Part shown: positions 12,246-23,858 of the stretch, piece by piece
Position numbering within the stretch: the first letter of the stretch is position 1
Layout of the letters: every line of letters begins with the position of its first letter
Assembly (NCBI GenBank): GCA_016647705.1
Contig: CM028328.1
Location: 52,065,647-52,129,646 of the forward strand
From: Eucommia ulmoides
Lineage: Eukaryota; Streptophyta; Magnoliopsida; Garryales; Eucommiaceae
DNA length: 64,000 nucleotides
Direction of reading: 5' to 3'
Position numbers and translations under genes: made by a program
The notes under the pieces: model-generated
Seen by the model: only the letters and a program-made list of their open reading frames with translations
Databases searched by the model: none
What the model was told of the DNA's origin: nothing

Positions 12246-13398
12246 ATTACGTTTTTCTGTTAAAATCAATGGTCTTTAAAAAATTAAAATTAATAAATTA
12301 TTTAATATTAATTGACATTTATATACTCGGAACAAATCGGATTGGATAATATTTTAATTATTTAACTGTTGCATTTAGTTTAAAAGTAAAATTTGGTGAA
12401 GTGTTTTCCAAAATATCACAATCGAGATAAAATACAATTTAGGTAAACTATATGTGGTAAAGTGTCATTAACCTTTTTTATTTATAATTTTTATTATAGA
12501 AAAGTTCTCTAAACCAGTGTTAAAAGTAGTTTTTGAGTAGGTGAAAATTAGTATGCGCATAAATGAATTTGCAAAAACAATTGCAATTGTGAGATCCATG
12601 TTGGAATTATTAAAAAATATTGTTTGGTATATAATGTACTATATGGGCCACGTGAACTTAATTCAAAAGGTATTGGATCAATGAGCCGTATGGGATGTTA
12701 CAAATGGTGTTAGAACCAAATCTGATCCAGAAACAGCATTGTGATAGTGTTAATAGAGTAGTAGAGACCAAAGACTCCGGAGAATGGTAGAGGCCCTGGG
12801 GTGGTTACCCTATGTCCGCTTATGGGTTGCTCTGTATCGGCTTATAGACTACTATCTACACCATCAACCAAGAGAACGAACTGAACCAACGCGACAAGGA
12901 CGCTATGTCTTTGAGTGGGAGAGAAAAGATACTGAATTAGTGGGCCACATGAGAAGTTATAATATTTGTAAAAAAATCAGAATTTTTTCACAAGTAAATT
13001 TTCATAACACAATTCCAATATAGTTTTTTGTTTTCAAGACAAGTTTACAAGAACACAGTATATGATTATAGTTTTCTGTTGCTCTTTAACCAATTGAACT
13101 TAATCTACATGAAACTAGTCATATAAACAACCTTACAAATACAACCCCTTCTCTAATGGTCTTAATAATATTTTATGTGAAGAAACATGCCAATAATTAT
13201 TTAAAAAAAATGCCAATATATATATATATATGATTTAATTACTAATTAGGATAAATTTTGGAGAACTTGTTAAATATTTAGTTATTTGTTAGACCTCAAT
13301 TTTCATGTGTCTTACTATTAAATCACATGGAAACTCACTATAATGTCTTGAGCAAATGCCTCCCCTGTATCCTAACTGGGGACATAAAACTAAAATTT
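12246..13398. other. AT-rich stretch with a possible old LTR/PBS junction
   Basis: No gene was found. At 12691-12717 the sequence GATGTTACA is followed after two bases by TGGTGTTAGAACC. This looks like the end of an LTR next to a decayed tRNA-Met primer-binding site on the plus strand. The open frame just after it (12784-13023) has no recognised similarity. A TA microsatellite lies near 13216-13231. Confidence 0.35.
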
Positions 13399-14031
13399 GG
13401 GGTGTAAACGAACCAAGTCGAGTCGAATATTAAGTGTTCAACTTTGGTTCGTTATTTTCTTTACTTTTCGAATTCGAGACGAGTCTGAAACTTTATATTC
13501 AATTGGTTTGTTTATTAATTCGCGAGACTAATCAAGTTTTTTTTCTTTTAAATATTAATCAAATTTTAATGCTTAAGAACTTTATATATAATATATCTTT
13601 TTTAATAAAGTGAATTCTTTATATTCATTTTTTTTTAAAATTAAACATTTAATTTACTAGCGAATCAAAATATAAGAATTATAAATACTTAATGTAAAAT
13701 TACAAATAATCAGTCTATTATAATAATTAAATAGGTTAAATAGGAAGTTATAAAATTAAAATTTGGTTGGATTAAGCTCTAGGATTATTTGATATGTAAG
13801 ATTGTACTATTAAAAAAAATATTTTTCACACTAAAAATATAATAAAATATTTTAATTTTATATTATTCAAGTTGTTCACGAACATCGAACATATGATGTT
13901 TGTTTATTTAATAAATGAGTTTAATTAAAAGCTTAAACTTGATTCATTTAATAAATGTACGAGCTTCAAATGAGCTATTATCGAGCCGAGTTCGAGCCGT
14001 TCACAGACAACTTGATTCGTTTATAACCCTA
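13399..14031. repeat. MITE-like element with terminal inverted repeats
   Basis: The left end GGGGTGTAAACGAACCAAG (13399) and the right end CTTGATTCGTTTATAACCCT (14011-14030) are imperfect inverted repeats. The interior has GAGCCGAG and TCGAG-type motifs near both ends. Sequences of this kind, GGTGTAAACGAGCCGAG with an inverted partner, are widespread in plant genomes. It has no coding capacity. The superfamily is not clear, and no convincing target duplication was seen. Confidence 0.5.
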
Positions 14032-14674
14032 CCCTAACTCAAAAAACACATAAAGAATGGTTTCTTCTTTGCCATATGTGGTTTCATCGAATTACACTTT
14101 ATATTCATGTAATATTTTCACAATATTTACTCTCTTGTGTTTCATACTTAAATATAACAATTACATAATTAATAAAATTACATAAAATAATAAATTTACT
14201 TTATACCCAACCTAACTCAAGAGAATAAAAAAAGGGGGCATGCACCTGCCACTCCCAAAATGCGGCAAAAATTACCGATCAAGCCCATCCGCTTCTTTTT
14301 GCATCAGCAGCTCTTTTTGTATTTTTTAGACCAAAATACCCTTTATATGTAACTTTCGATGCTAACATCAAAACACACGAATTTTTTTGTGGTTCCTGAC
14401 ATTGTAAAATTAATATTTTTACACTGTATTAATCAATAAAATGTCCTCTTTTTTAAGATATGCTAATCATATTTTTTAAGATATGCTAATCATATTTTTT
14501 GGACGTATATCCAAAGGCAATGTTGAATGTAACGTCCAACAGAACAGCGAGTTGTATTTTTTTATCTAATATTGCGATACATCTGACTATCCCCCTTGTG
14601 CCACCTCTTTCAATGTGTGTGTTGAATGTAACATTATCTAATATTACTAAAATTCAAAAAAATATTTTCAATGG
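14032..14674. other. AT-rich stretch with a short tandem repeat
   Basis: No gene. Two direct copies of a 23-bp unit containing AAGATATGCTAATCATAT lie at about 14449-14495. The stretch 14235-14350 (CCACTCCCAAAATGCGGC...ACCGAT) is weakly inverted-repetitive with about 15590-15660. This might mark the two ends of a roughly 1.4-kb non-autonomous transposon enclosing the palindrome array, but the similarity is poor. Confidence 0.4.
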
Positions 14675-15130
14675 ATGTTACATGTAACATCTATAATCAA
14701 TAATTATTTTAAAACATATTTTTAATGGATATTACATGTAATATCTATATCAATAATTATTTTCAGTTGATGTTACATGCAAAATATATTTTTATATAGA
14801 TGTTACATGTAACATTATATTACAGAGGATGTTACATGTAACATGTGTAACATATTATTAATGGATATTACATGTAACATCTATAATTAATAATTATTTT
14901 AAAATATATTTTCAATGGATGTTACATGTAACATCTATATCAATAATTATTTTCAGTTGATATTACATGCAAAACGTATTTTTATGTGCATGTAACATAT
15001 AACATCTATATTGTAGGGGATGTTACATGTAACATTAATTTGATTCCCAATTTATCTCACTAACACAGACTCACATTAACATAGACTCACACTTCTCTCA
15101 CTAATTTCAAGGGGATGTTATATGTAACAT
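14675..15130. repeat. Array of 16-bp palindromes ATGTTACATGTAACAT
   Basis: Perfect or near-perfect copies of the palindrome ATGTTACATGTAACAT occur at 14675-14690, 14729-14744 (both halves changed), 14800-14815, 14829-14844, 14865-14880, 14919-14934, 15020-15035 and 15115-15130. Half-sites lie between them, and related half-sites extend upstream to about 14518. A longer unit of about 190 bp (CAATAATTATTTTCAGTTGAT and flanks) is itself duplicated, at about 14690-14790 and 14880-14975. No gene overlaps. The paired T-to-A changes in the 14729 copy keep the palindrome symmetric. Confidence 0.85.
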
Positions 15131-15812
15131 TAACATAGACCTACGTTTCTCTCACTATAAATTATCTCTCATTTCTGCATCTAAGTAAACAAACTGCAAA
15201 TTGCAAGACGCAAAATGTAATTTTGTCAACATATTTTGAAGTGAGTTGTCACACATAAGCTTGAAAAATGTGCACCTTCATTCCTCTTTCCATCTCTCTT
15301 TGGTTTGCAGATTCGTGCACTTCACCATTTCTCTCTCTCTAAAACAAAGAAATGGTGAACAGGTATTGAGCACCTAGTGAACGATGAAGGTGAAGGAGTC
15401 AAATCTGGACAGCAACGGTGGTGGAGAAGTTGGATCTGGACGACAACAATGGGAAGGTGTCGGCGACAGTGGGAAAGGCATCGGATCTGGACGGTAACGG
15501 TGGAAGTGCGTCGTTGCGAAGACGTTAGCGACAGCGGCAAGGCAATGCTCGCGCAAATCATAGGAAGGACATTTCGGTAATTTCATCACTAGCCCTTTTT
15601 GTAAAAAAAGACTAATCGGTGCAAGAAATCGCCGACATGGGAGTTTTCGAAGCAATAAAAAGTAGGTGGATTTAAACGGTGAACAATAACTATTTTTGGG
15701 CTTAAACGATAATTTTTCTTAAAAGACAAACAGATATTAACACAACTCGACCTAGGGATATAAATGTATATTAATACTAAATAATTTATTAATTTTTCTT
15801 TTTAAAAATTTA
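15131..15812. other. Non-coding stretch with low-complexity frames
   Basis: The GC-richer part (15370-15560) has repeated GATCTGGAC and GGTGG motifs and short open frames on both strands. None resembles a known protein, and no splice context supports them. It may be the interior of a non-autonomous transposon (see 14032-14674). Nothing else was recognised. Confidence 0.35.
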
Positions 15813-15978
15813 GGTAGCGTTTGATAACCGTTTCTGTTTCCATTCCAGCAGTGGGATGGGAATGTGATGGGATGGGATGAGAATTTTGTTTTCTTTTTGG
15901 GAGTAGAATCGCGTTTGGTAATGATAATTTTTTTTATTTTTTTTGAAAGGGAATTGTGTTTGGTAACAATTTTATCCT

Positions 15979-16013
<35 letters not shown>

Positions 16014-16536
16014 GCCTGACGGCGGTGGCTCCGGCACCAGCGCCGGCGACGCCGGCCGGAAGGCAATGGCGTCGTCGCCGGCGACGGCCGGAAGTGGCCG
16101 GAAAATTTCCGGCTGGACGGTGACCGGCGACAGTCGCCGGAGATGGCCGGTGGCGGCGGTAGACGGTGATTGGCGACGGTCGCCGGAGATGACCGGCGCC
16201 GACAGCGGACGGTGACCGAAGATGGCCGGCGGCGGCAGATGGTGACCGGCGACGGTCGCCGGAGATGACCGGCGGCGAACGGTGGTCGGCCGGTAGGTGA
16301 ATAGTGACCATGTGTTTTGAGAATGGAATGGGAATAATGAGAAACAACTTTTTTTTGTTTCTCATTTCTTAAGAAAAAAGTGAGCACAATTCTCAAATGG
16401 GAATGAAATGGAAACGGAAACAAAAATTACCAAACACTATTCCCAAACAGAATTTCCAAAAATCTGGGAATAGAATTTCCAAAAATCTGAGAATGAAATG
16501 GAAATTTTTGGAATGAAAATAGTTACCAAACGGGCC
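15813..16536. mobile_element. Tourist-like MITE with a GC-rich internal minisatellite
   Basis: The ends are inverted repeats: GGTAGCGTTTGATAACCG on the left and AGTTACCAAACGGGCC on the right. Both are flanked directly by TTTA (15809-15812 and 16537-16540). Inside, a poly-T run (15979-16012) is followed by a GC-rich block (16013-16300) with repeated GTGACCGGCGACGGTCGCC-type units. The element at 53010-53547 has the same ends, poly-T and GC block, so the two belong to one family. Ends of the GGCCCGTTTGG type suit PIF/Harbinger (Tourist) MITEs; hAT is an alternative. The left edge is about 310 bp from the transporter gene's stop codon. Confidence 0.65.
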
Positions 16537-16849
16537 TTTAACTGTTACTTTTAACATAAAATACAACCATTCCCTTTTACTTAGAATTACCAAAGAATAA
16601 GTGCTATAAAGTGTCATCAACCCATGAGCCATGAACAATCACTAATCATGTTTTTCATTACGCATACAAAAATGTACAAAAACGAATATAAGAACACTTC
16701 ACCGATGCAATTCTATCTGATACGTGATCGTACGTATCTGAAATCCCCGTGTAACGCTAAACCAGAGATTTTAAAATCCTCTGGAAATATAAATTACACG
16801 ATTTTTTTTCCTTTTTCTTTTCAAAAAGAAAAAAAAAAAAAAAAGAAAA

Positions 16850-18548
16850 TCACACTTCAAGTGAAGGAGATCTTGAAGTGGTTATTCCTTGCGATCTCGA
16901 CTCCTGAATCTTCGCCCCGACCTCCGCCACCACTAGTCTCGTCAGAAGCAACCCAGCCACCAGTGCCGCCGCCATCAGCATTGTGAAAACCGCGCTCCAA
17001 CTCTTAGCAGATATATACCCTGTTAGGAGCGGCCCGACTGCTGCCCCAATCGACCCGGTCCCGTCGATGATCGCCGTCACCGTCGCGAGCGCCCGTGAAT
17101 TCCCCCTCAGACTACTATGTGTTCCCAGGTCAGCTGAGACTGCCGTCGTGATAAGGGCGTAGGGCGCGTTCACGAAGATGCCAGTGATCAACATCAGAGC
17201 CATGTTTAGGGCCATCGAGACATGGCCGTAGCTCCGGTAGAAAAAGAGGGCTGGGATCGAACAATACATGAAGCTGGCAGCGGTTATCGCCCTGGCGTCT
17301 AGGCGGTCAGAAATGTGGCCGGCAAGAACTCCTCCGATCACGCCGCCAACATCAAACAATGTCGATAGGTTCCCGGCAGCCTCGTTTGACAAGTACTCCC
17401 CATTTATAGCTGCAAAACATGAAAAATAAATAAATAAATATTAGGGTATTTTTAAAAATAAAAAATATATATAATATCTATATAATAAATCATGACCCAA
17501 AAAAAAATTAAATTTAACCAAAAAAAAAAAGTGACTTAAGAGTGATGTCCAATGTCTAACCTGTATGGCTAATGTAGAATGGAAGCCAGTATAGAAACGT
17601 ATACGCAACCAATTTCGCGAAGAACAGACAAAACGCAAATGGCGCAACGCCGGGAATCCTCCACGCCTCCATAAACCCTACCGCCGACTCCGACTTCGAC
17701 TCCTCCTCTCTCCCAGAACACAACAACGGCTCTCTCTCTCCTCCTCCCCCTTCTTTCTTCGGCGATTTCACTTCGTCTTCGTCTCTATCCACCTCCACCG
17801 TCTCCGGACTCACCGGCAAAAGCAAAAATACGACCAACCCCACGAAACCGATCATTGCGCCGGGAACAACCATCGACCAACCCCAACCGTATTTCAACAA
17901 AATCGAGGCAACCAAAGAACCAGTAATGTTTCCGACGGAGGTATGTGCGTTCCACACACCCATTATGAGCCCTCTCTTCTTCTTCCCGAACCAATTCCCC
18001 ACCACCGCCACCACCGACGGCCACCCCGTCGACTGAAACAATCCAGCCATCATTTGAACCGCCAGGTAGTAGTAAAAGGTATGGATATCCGCCCAATATC
18101 CAAGCCCGAAACCCGCCGTGAATAACCCGGTTCCCACCATTCCGATTGTCAGAAAAATTCTCAAGTCCATTCGGTCGCCGACGTGGCCGGAGAAGAACAT
18201 CCCGATGGCGTAAACGAATAGGAACGCGACGTCGAGTTCCCCGAGCAACGCGGTTCCATCCGAACCGTTAAACGGGGCCCACCCGCTTCCGAGAACCCAC
18301 GAAAAAAGACGGGGTCGGATCCAAGATTTCGACCCGAGATCTGGCGATTGCGGGTCGAGGGCGTTTTTGACGATGCTGGTGGTTTTGCGGGTGGCGTGGT
18401 AGCTGGTGTAGGCGAAGAAGGTGACGATGAGGACGATGGCTTGGTGCGATTTGAATGAGATTGGGGACCTCTTTATGAACTCCAGGAATCGGATTCCCGG
18501 TGGCTTCTTTTGATTTCTGATTGGAGCGGATTCTGACAATGAACCCAT
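16850..18548 (-). CDS. Glycerol-3-phosphate transporter-like MFS protein (G3Pp family)
   Basis: Two coding exons, 18548-17561 and 17409-16850, are joined across a GT-AG intron of 151 bp (phase 1) and encode 515 residues, the usual size for plant G3Pp/SLC37-type permeases. The N-terminal part has the first membrane segment [18 protein letters not shown] (about 44-61), the MFS loop signature [10 protein letters not shown] (121-130) and several further hydrophobic segments. A charged acidic/lysine-rich central loop follows. The second half starts in [18 protein letters not shown], then continues with [17 protein letters not shown]. The predicted role is organic-phosphate or glycerol-3-phosphate transport across a membrane, likely by antiport with phosphate as in the family. 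The substrate is inferred, not shown. The start ATG at 18548 is the first in the exon and gives MGSLSESAP. The ORF looks intact. Neighbours are transposons, so no operon-like context exists. Confidence 0.93.
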
Positions 18549-19375
18549 TTATGATCTTGAAGAGATGGACAAAATTGCTGGAAAACAAGAGATCAACACC
18601 AGAATCAGATAAGAAATTCAAGTAAATTCATAATTCAAATTTAACTAACTTTGTCGAATTGAGAAAGAAAAATGATAATTCATGGAAGTAAAGCATCATT
18701 CGATCGAAGAATAAAGAAATATTAATAAATAAACAAAAAATCACGAAGAATTAAGTTCAAAATTCTGGAATAGAGTGAGCCTTAAGTTCTCAATTTGGAA
18801 ATTCAAAATCAATTCGATTTTTGATTCTCAAACAGCATCAAATTGCAGATTGATTGAGGTCTCTAAATTGAAAGCCTGAATTTAAACAAGCATAAGGCAA
18901 CAAGTTGATTTGAAATTTACGTTCAGAGAAATTCCAGTTTCTTTCATGGCGTATCATCGGATTTAGAAACCCCGAGGACATCACTAGAATCTCAGAAATA
19001 TAACAAGCAATTGAACAATTTTCTTTAAACGAAAATCAAATCAATTGCTCATAAACCTTAAAAACACTATATAATCTGATCTCAATTTCCCGAATTACGA
19101 TCGTAACTGCTCTAAGACGCTGAAAATGATTCCGGTAAAAGATTTGCGGAGACAAGGAACAGAGAATTTCGACGATATAATCCGAACGTATAAACACTTC
19201 ATCAATTAATTTGACGTTTACACCTATCAATCGCAACTGCCTCCAAAATCTTCCGACGTCACATAAATTCAAAAAATTCATGACAGGGGAGAGAGAAAAA
19301 AATTGAAGAAATTCAAGCGAAAGAACTGCTAATACATTCAGTGAAAAGCTAACCTTGATCGGCTGAGCTGAAAGA

Positions 19376-19413
<38 letters not shown>

Positions 19414-19480
19414 ACTGCGTTTTCTCCATCTTCAGAGCTCCTCTGGTAATTGTTTCAGTTGCTTAACGAACAAAAATACA
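18549..19480 (-). promoter_or_regulatory. 5' leader of the transporter gene, with a leader intron and CT tract
   Basis: A likely untranslated first exon (about 19354-19470) contains a long CT tract (minus strand GA, 19375-19413) and ends in CAAG|GTTAGC, a good donor at 19353/19352. The acceptor TTTCCAG|CAA at 18578 lies 30 bases before the ATG, giving a leader intron of about 776 bp. Leader introns and CT-rich leaders are common in plant genes and often raise expression. Transcription start and TATA box were not identified with confidence. Confidence 0.55.
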
Positions 19481-19660
19481 GCTAACGTGAGCCTTCATTT
19501 AAAGCGGACGGTAATGTATTAATTCAATTATTAAATTCCCATAATGCCCATCACCACTTTCTTAATTACCGAACGGTGATACAACGCGCTGATTAAAGAG
19601 AGATGTTGAATTGACAATAATACCCTCGTCGACAGAGTGTGATTTGTTGGAGAAAATCTC
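19481..19660. other. Putative promoter region of the transporter gene
   Basis: This is the only sequence between the leader and the nearest transposon. No clear TATA box or palindromic operator was seen. The foldback element that follows is therefore within about 200 bp of the presumed transcription start. Confidence 0.3.
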
Positions 19661-20034
19661 ACTTTGGTCCCCCACAATTTTGATTTGAACATGTTGCACC
19701 TTAAAGTTTCTTAATCATCCCACTAAGATGGCCTACTATGCACCTAACTATTTTTTAAGATGGCCTATTGGCAATTTCAACCTCCTCGTTACCTCTCATT
19801 CTCCTTCCCGCTAAATACTCAGAAATATACATGTATAACATTATATATGAAGGGGTGAAAGAAAAGGAAGAAATTGGAAACCCCCCACAAAGTTCTCTTA
19901 AAAATAGTTAGGTGTACGGAAATTGACTATTTGTTATCCAAATTTAAAATGGAGTCCATGATTTGGACTAAAATGGGATGATTACAGAACTTCAGGGTAT
20001 TGTTTGTTCAAATAGAAACTATGTGGACCAAAGT
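19661..20034. repeat. Foldback (long inverted-repeat) element
   Basis: The outer arms pair ACTTTGGTCC...TTTGAACA (from 19661) with TGTTCAAATAG...GGACCAAAGT (to 20034). An inner pair, CACCTAACTATTTTTTAAGA (19741) with TCTTAAAAATAGTTAGGTGT (19896-19915), extends the fold. Both arms are imperfect and together cover most of the 374 bp, so a transcript could form one long hairpin. It has no coding capacity. It resembles Mutator-like or other foldback MITEs, but no target duplication was made out. Confidence 0.6.
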
Positions 20035-20045
20035 AAAATTAATAA

Positions 20046-20600
20046 TCAAATTTCAGGGGTTCTAATGAAGCTTAAATCTAGATCGTCAAGAATGATCTCT
20101 CGATATTCGAAATATGATCATCCTTGAGCTTTGGCTCCTGCAAAATAATGCACAACGGATAGGTCTATCAATGTTGCACTTCCAGTGTGAGAATCAATAG
20201 ATTTCTGAGAGAGTGTTCTGTTACAGCAACAGCTAAGGAATTCGTGAATCTACCTTGCTAGACCCCTCCATTATAGTATTTATAGGACATGGAAGACTCA
20301 CTTAGCAACTTTTTCATGAATCATGATTAATCCCCATTAATCTCTCAGATTTTGTGGAATTATAGGATATGGATCATTACACTTGAATCATAATTGTTCA
20401 TTCCATATATAAAGAACATTTGTAACGGCTCCTGAACACGGGATATGCCCCAAGCTTGGAATAGTGTGAGCTTACCCTCAATGGTCCTGAGGTCGAACTC
20501 AATTATGTAGTTGAGTCCATGGTCTTGGTTAAGCCTTACCCTTTGCTCAGTATCTTCACGTCTTCAATTCTCTTTGGGTACCAAACAATATCCTCAGTAA
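20046..20600 (-). mobile_element. LTR-like remnant (family shared with 49600-50115)
   Basis: Read on the minus strand this matches 49600-50115. Shared features in order are a TCTTCCAT block, a TATA-like stretch (CCTATAAATACTATAATGGAG here), and then TCTATTGATTCTCAC near 20185-20200. A TATA element followed by such a conserved leader suggests a retrotransposon LTR. The ends are not definable and no proteins are present. It is an old fragment. Confidence 0.5.
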
Positions 20601-20919
20601 CCAGTTGATGGTCTTTCAGCTCACCTGTTTAGCACATGGGTATTGCCCAAAACTACTCAGGAACACATTCTCTATATGCGAATTTGTCCTTACATGTGGC
20701 AACATTTTGAGCTGGTCAAAAAAATACTCAACATGTACAGGGAATCTAAAGAAACTTTTTTATTTTATTTTAAAAATTAATTTCAATATTAAATAGACAA
20801 ATCAAATAATTTTAATTCCAAACTTGTAACCTAGTGAATATATCCTAGTCTCCTTTGTGGAATGTCTAGAATTTAACCCCTTTCTCAAAATATTTAAAAA
20901 AAAAATCAAATAATTTTAA

Positions 20920-21309
20920 GGGTGTGTTTTGTTGGATGGAAAATGAATGGAATAGAAAATGAAATGGAAAATGAAAAAAAAAAAAAAATCATGTTTAGTA
21001 GGATGTAAAATAGAAGAGAAAAAAAAAATAAGATGGATAAAATACAATTTTCGAGATAATTTTTTTTTCCTCACAAATTTGAGAAGAAAATGGTTAAAAG
21101 TATCAAAATTACAATTATACTATTAATAATAGATTTTTTAATTTATTTTTATAATATATTAGAGCAAAATAATAAATTATTTTCTTTTCTTTCATTTTTT
21201 TTTTTCAACTAAATAATATTAGAAAAAATAATTTTATTTTCACAATAAATAAAAATATTATCTCCTTATTTTCATTTTTTTTTATCCATCCTTTTAGCTA
21301 AACTTACCC
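20920..21309. mobile_element. MITE with GGATGGA-type inverted ends
   Basis: The left end GGGTGTGTTTTGTTGGATGG (20920) pairs imperfectly with the right end CCATCC...AAACTTACCC (to 21309). Flanks are TAA on the left and TCA on the right, possibly a decayed TAA target duplication. The interior is AT-rich with A- and T-runs. No coding capacity. Confidence 0.5.
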
Positions 21310-21823
21310 TCAAAGTCAACATAACGAAACTTGTAAGAATTTACTCGTGAGAGAGTAAGTTCTTGGAAGGTTCTTTCTTAAATAAAGTTTAGAAAAATGA
21401 TTAAAAATTGATGATGTGTTATGAAATTAATGCAAGTTTGAGTCCCATCATTTATTACATAAGGTCAATACGTTTGACTTTAACATTAAATTATTTGATA
21501 TTTCGAAAAGGTGACCGGGCGTGATAAATGACGTCATCAATGATACAAATTTTTAATAATAAAAAAAATATTGATATTTGGCTTCCTTTAAGAGTCATGT
21601 CATATATATGAGCCAACACAATTTTTAAAAATAAAAAACAAAAAAAAATAAAGAAAAATGTTTGTTTTATTGCGATAAGGGTTCAAAATCGTTAAAATAA
21701 TTCATTATTTTTTTTATAACAAAATTATTCATTTTTCTTTTGAATTTTAATTCCGTTTTATTATACGGTTTTCAAAGATAATTTTGCCCCCTTTTATTTT
21801 GGGATATAATTCTTTCATATTTT

Positions 21824-21860
<37 letters not shown>
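21310..21860. other. AT-rich intergenic stretch ending in a TA microsatellite
   Basis: No gene was seen. A (TA)n microsatellite of about 32 bp lies at 21829-21860. Confidence 0.6.
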
Positions 21861-21864
<4 letters not shown>

Positions 21865-23141
21865 TCCTAATTTGAAAATGTCTGCTACAGTAACAAAAGA
21901 CATTTTTGGAGGGAGAGTTTTTTGGCCTTTGGATCTCATATCTAAGGGCTAAAATTACACCATTCATGAGAGACATTTTTGGCCTTGGATCACTTTTGAT
22001 CCAAGGATTGAGATCCTCGCTCTATCTTTCTACAGACATTTTTGGCCTTAAATCACGCTCGCCATCGCTCACGCTCTCTCTCTCTACAGACCTGTGTTGC
22101 TCATCACTCACGCTCTCTACAGACCTGTGCTCCGCCCTGTCGCCATCGCCAACGACTCTCCCACAGGCGCTACTGAGATCGTCGCCACCACCACTCGCCA
22201 CTTGCCACTTGCCATCGCCGTTTCTCCACCACGTCGAAGACCACCGCCGCATCGACGCTAATTCCATCGCCTGAACCAACCACCGCGGCGCCTCTCTTTC
22301 TCTCCTCTTCGAAGGCCACAACCGACTCACAGATCTAGGTACATCTCTCGCTCTCTTCTTCTATTTGGGAACCGATCTAGGTACACCTCACAGATCATGA
22401 TCAATTGTCTGCACGGCGATAGTCGATTGTAGTTCATTGGTGGTTGTTGAATCTCCCAACCGACCTAGCCCTAGCACCATTGATCGATTGAATTAGTTTT
22501 GTATTTGAAATCACCGTTGATTTTGGGTTTGAAATTGAAATCAATTTTGGAACAGAACACGGCGATGGTCGATTGTAGTTCATTGGTGGTTGTTGAATCT
22601 CCCAACCGACCTAGCCCTAGCACCGTCGATCGATTGAATTAGTTTTGTATTTGAAATCACCGTTGATTTTGGGTTTGAAATTGAAATCAATTTTGGAACA
22701 GAAATAGAACAGTACTCAATTTCAGTATGTTAGATTATGAATATTGGAACAGAAGTAAAACAGGCGACGGGGATGGTCGATTGTCTGCACGGCGAGGGTC
22801 GATTGTAGTTCATTGGTGGTTATTGAATCTCGCAACCGACCTAGCCCTACCATCGTCGATCGATCGCCGAAACCTTCACCGTCGCGAGAAATATATAATA
22901 TACGTTCATTCACGTGCCTTTGCTTTAGAGAGAGAGAAAGTGTAGCTAGAGAGAGAGAGTAGAGAGAGGTAACAATGATTATTTGGAAAACAAAAGTATG
23001 TTTAAAGTGGATTGATTAGCTATCTTGAACAAGAACAGAATCATTATTTCATATCCTTTTTTCAAGGTTAAAGCTTAAGTTTATGTTACACTTTTTATTT
23101 GGCAAAAAAAGCTACTCTTGTAGAGAGAGATTACTCATATA
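21861..23141. repeat. Repeat-rich segment related to the adjacent Helitron
   Basis: A block beginning GTCGATTGTAGTTCATTGG is repeated at 22422, 22568 and (variant) 22798, the first two 146 bp apart. Upstream, GACATTTTTGGCCTT recurs near 21962 and 22035. Phrases such as GGAACAGAAATAGAACAGTA and TTAGATTATGAATATTG recur inside the Helitron (about 23355 and 24114). This suggests the segment is an older Helitron relative or an extension of the same element. No open frame was judged real. Confidence 0.5.
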
Positions 23142-23858
23142 TCTATATTATAATGAGAGTGTAAATAACATTTTTTCCTGTCATCAGAAAAGGCAGTTTT
23201 AATGAAGATTAGTCTCACATTTTTCTTTGAGTTGATATGTGAGAGATATTTCTGTCCTTTTGAGAAATAGCTTGCAAAATATTGTCTTTTATTTTTTATT
23301 TTTCATTCTCTGTTTTTCTGTCTTGAATTAGTTTTGTATTTGGAACAAAAATGGAACAGAAATAGAACAGTATGTTTATCCTTCACCTCCTCGCCGTGAA
23401 ATAGAACAATATGTTTATCTTTTTTTTTTTTTTCTTCAGATTCATCGTCTCTCCTACTTGGATTTATTTGGTTTACTTGGTCTATATCCTTCATCTCCTT
23501 GCCGTGAAGATCGATTCGACTTAGATAGAATAGTATGTTTATCTCTCTCTCTCTCTCTTTTTTATAGATTCATCGTCTCTCTTACCTGGATTTATTTGGT
23601 TCATATTGTGCAATGACCAGACCAATACCTGGTCTACCTGGATTTCTTCGAGTCCACAGCGTTGGTTTAATTCAAATTTGGTTTCATTTTTATTTCTCAG
23701 TTCACTACTTTGGTTTGCATACCATTTCGTTGATCATTTGTAATTTGGTTTGAATCTTTCGCTATATTTATGTGTAAACTATTTGTAGTTTGGTTTGAAT
23801 TATTCAAGGATGGGTAAACATCCATCTTCCCCAATGGTTTCTCTGTAAATCAATTTTC

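Noticed and set aside
12784-13023. Plus-strand frame of 79 codons after a primer-site-like sequence
   Set aside because: Too short and without recognisable retroelement domain; not evidence for a gene.
14675-15130. CRISPR-like array
   Set aside because: The repeats are short palindromes with irregular spacing in a plant nuclear context, with no cas genes.
15934-16423. Minus-strand frames of 143 and 148 codons
   Set aside because: Produced by the GC-rich minisatellite of a MITE; overlapping frames of Arg/Pro/Ser low complexity. The same is true of 53105-53467.
22022-22330. Minus-strand frame of 102 codons
   Set aside because: Reflects a CT-rich, repeated Ser/Glu-type composition on the opposite strand; no splice or family support.
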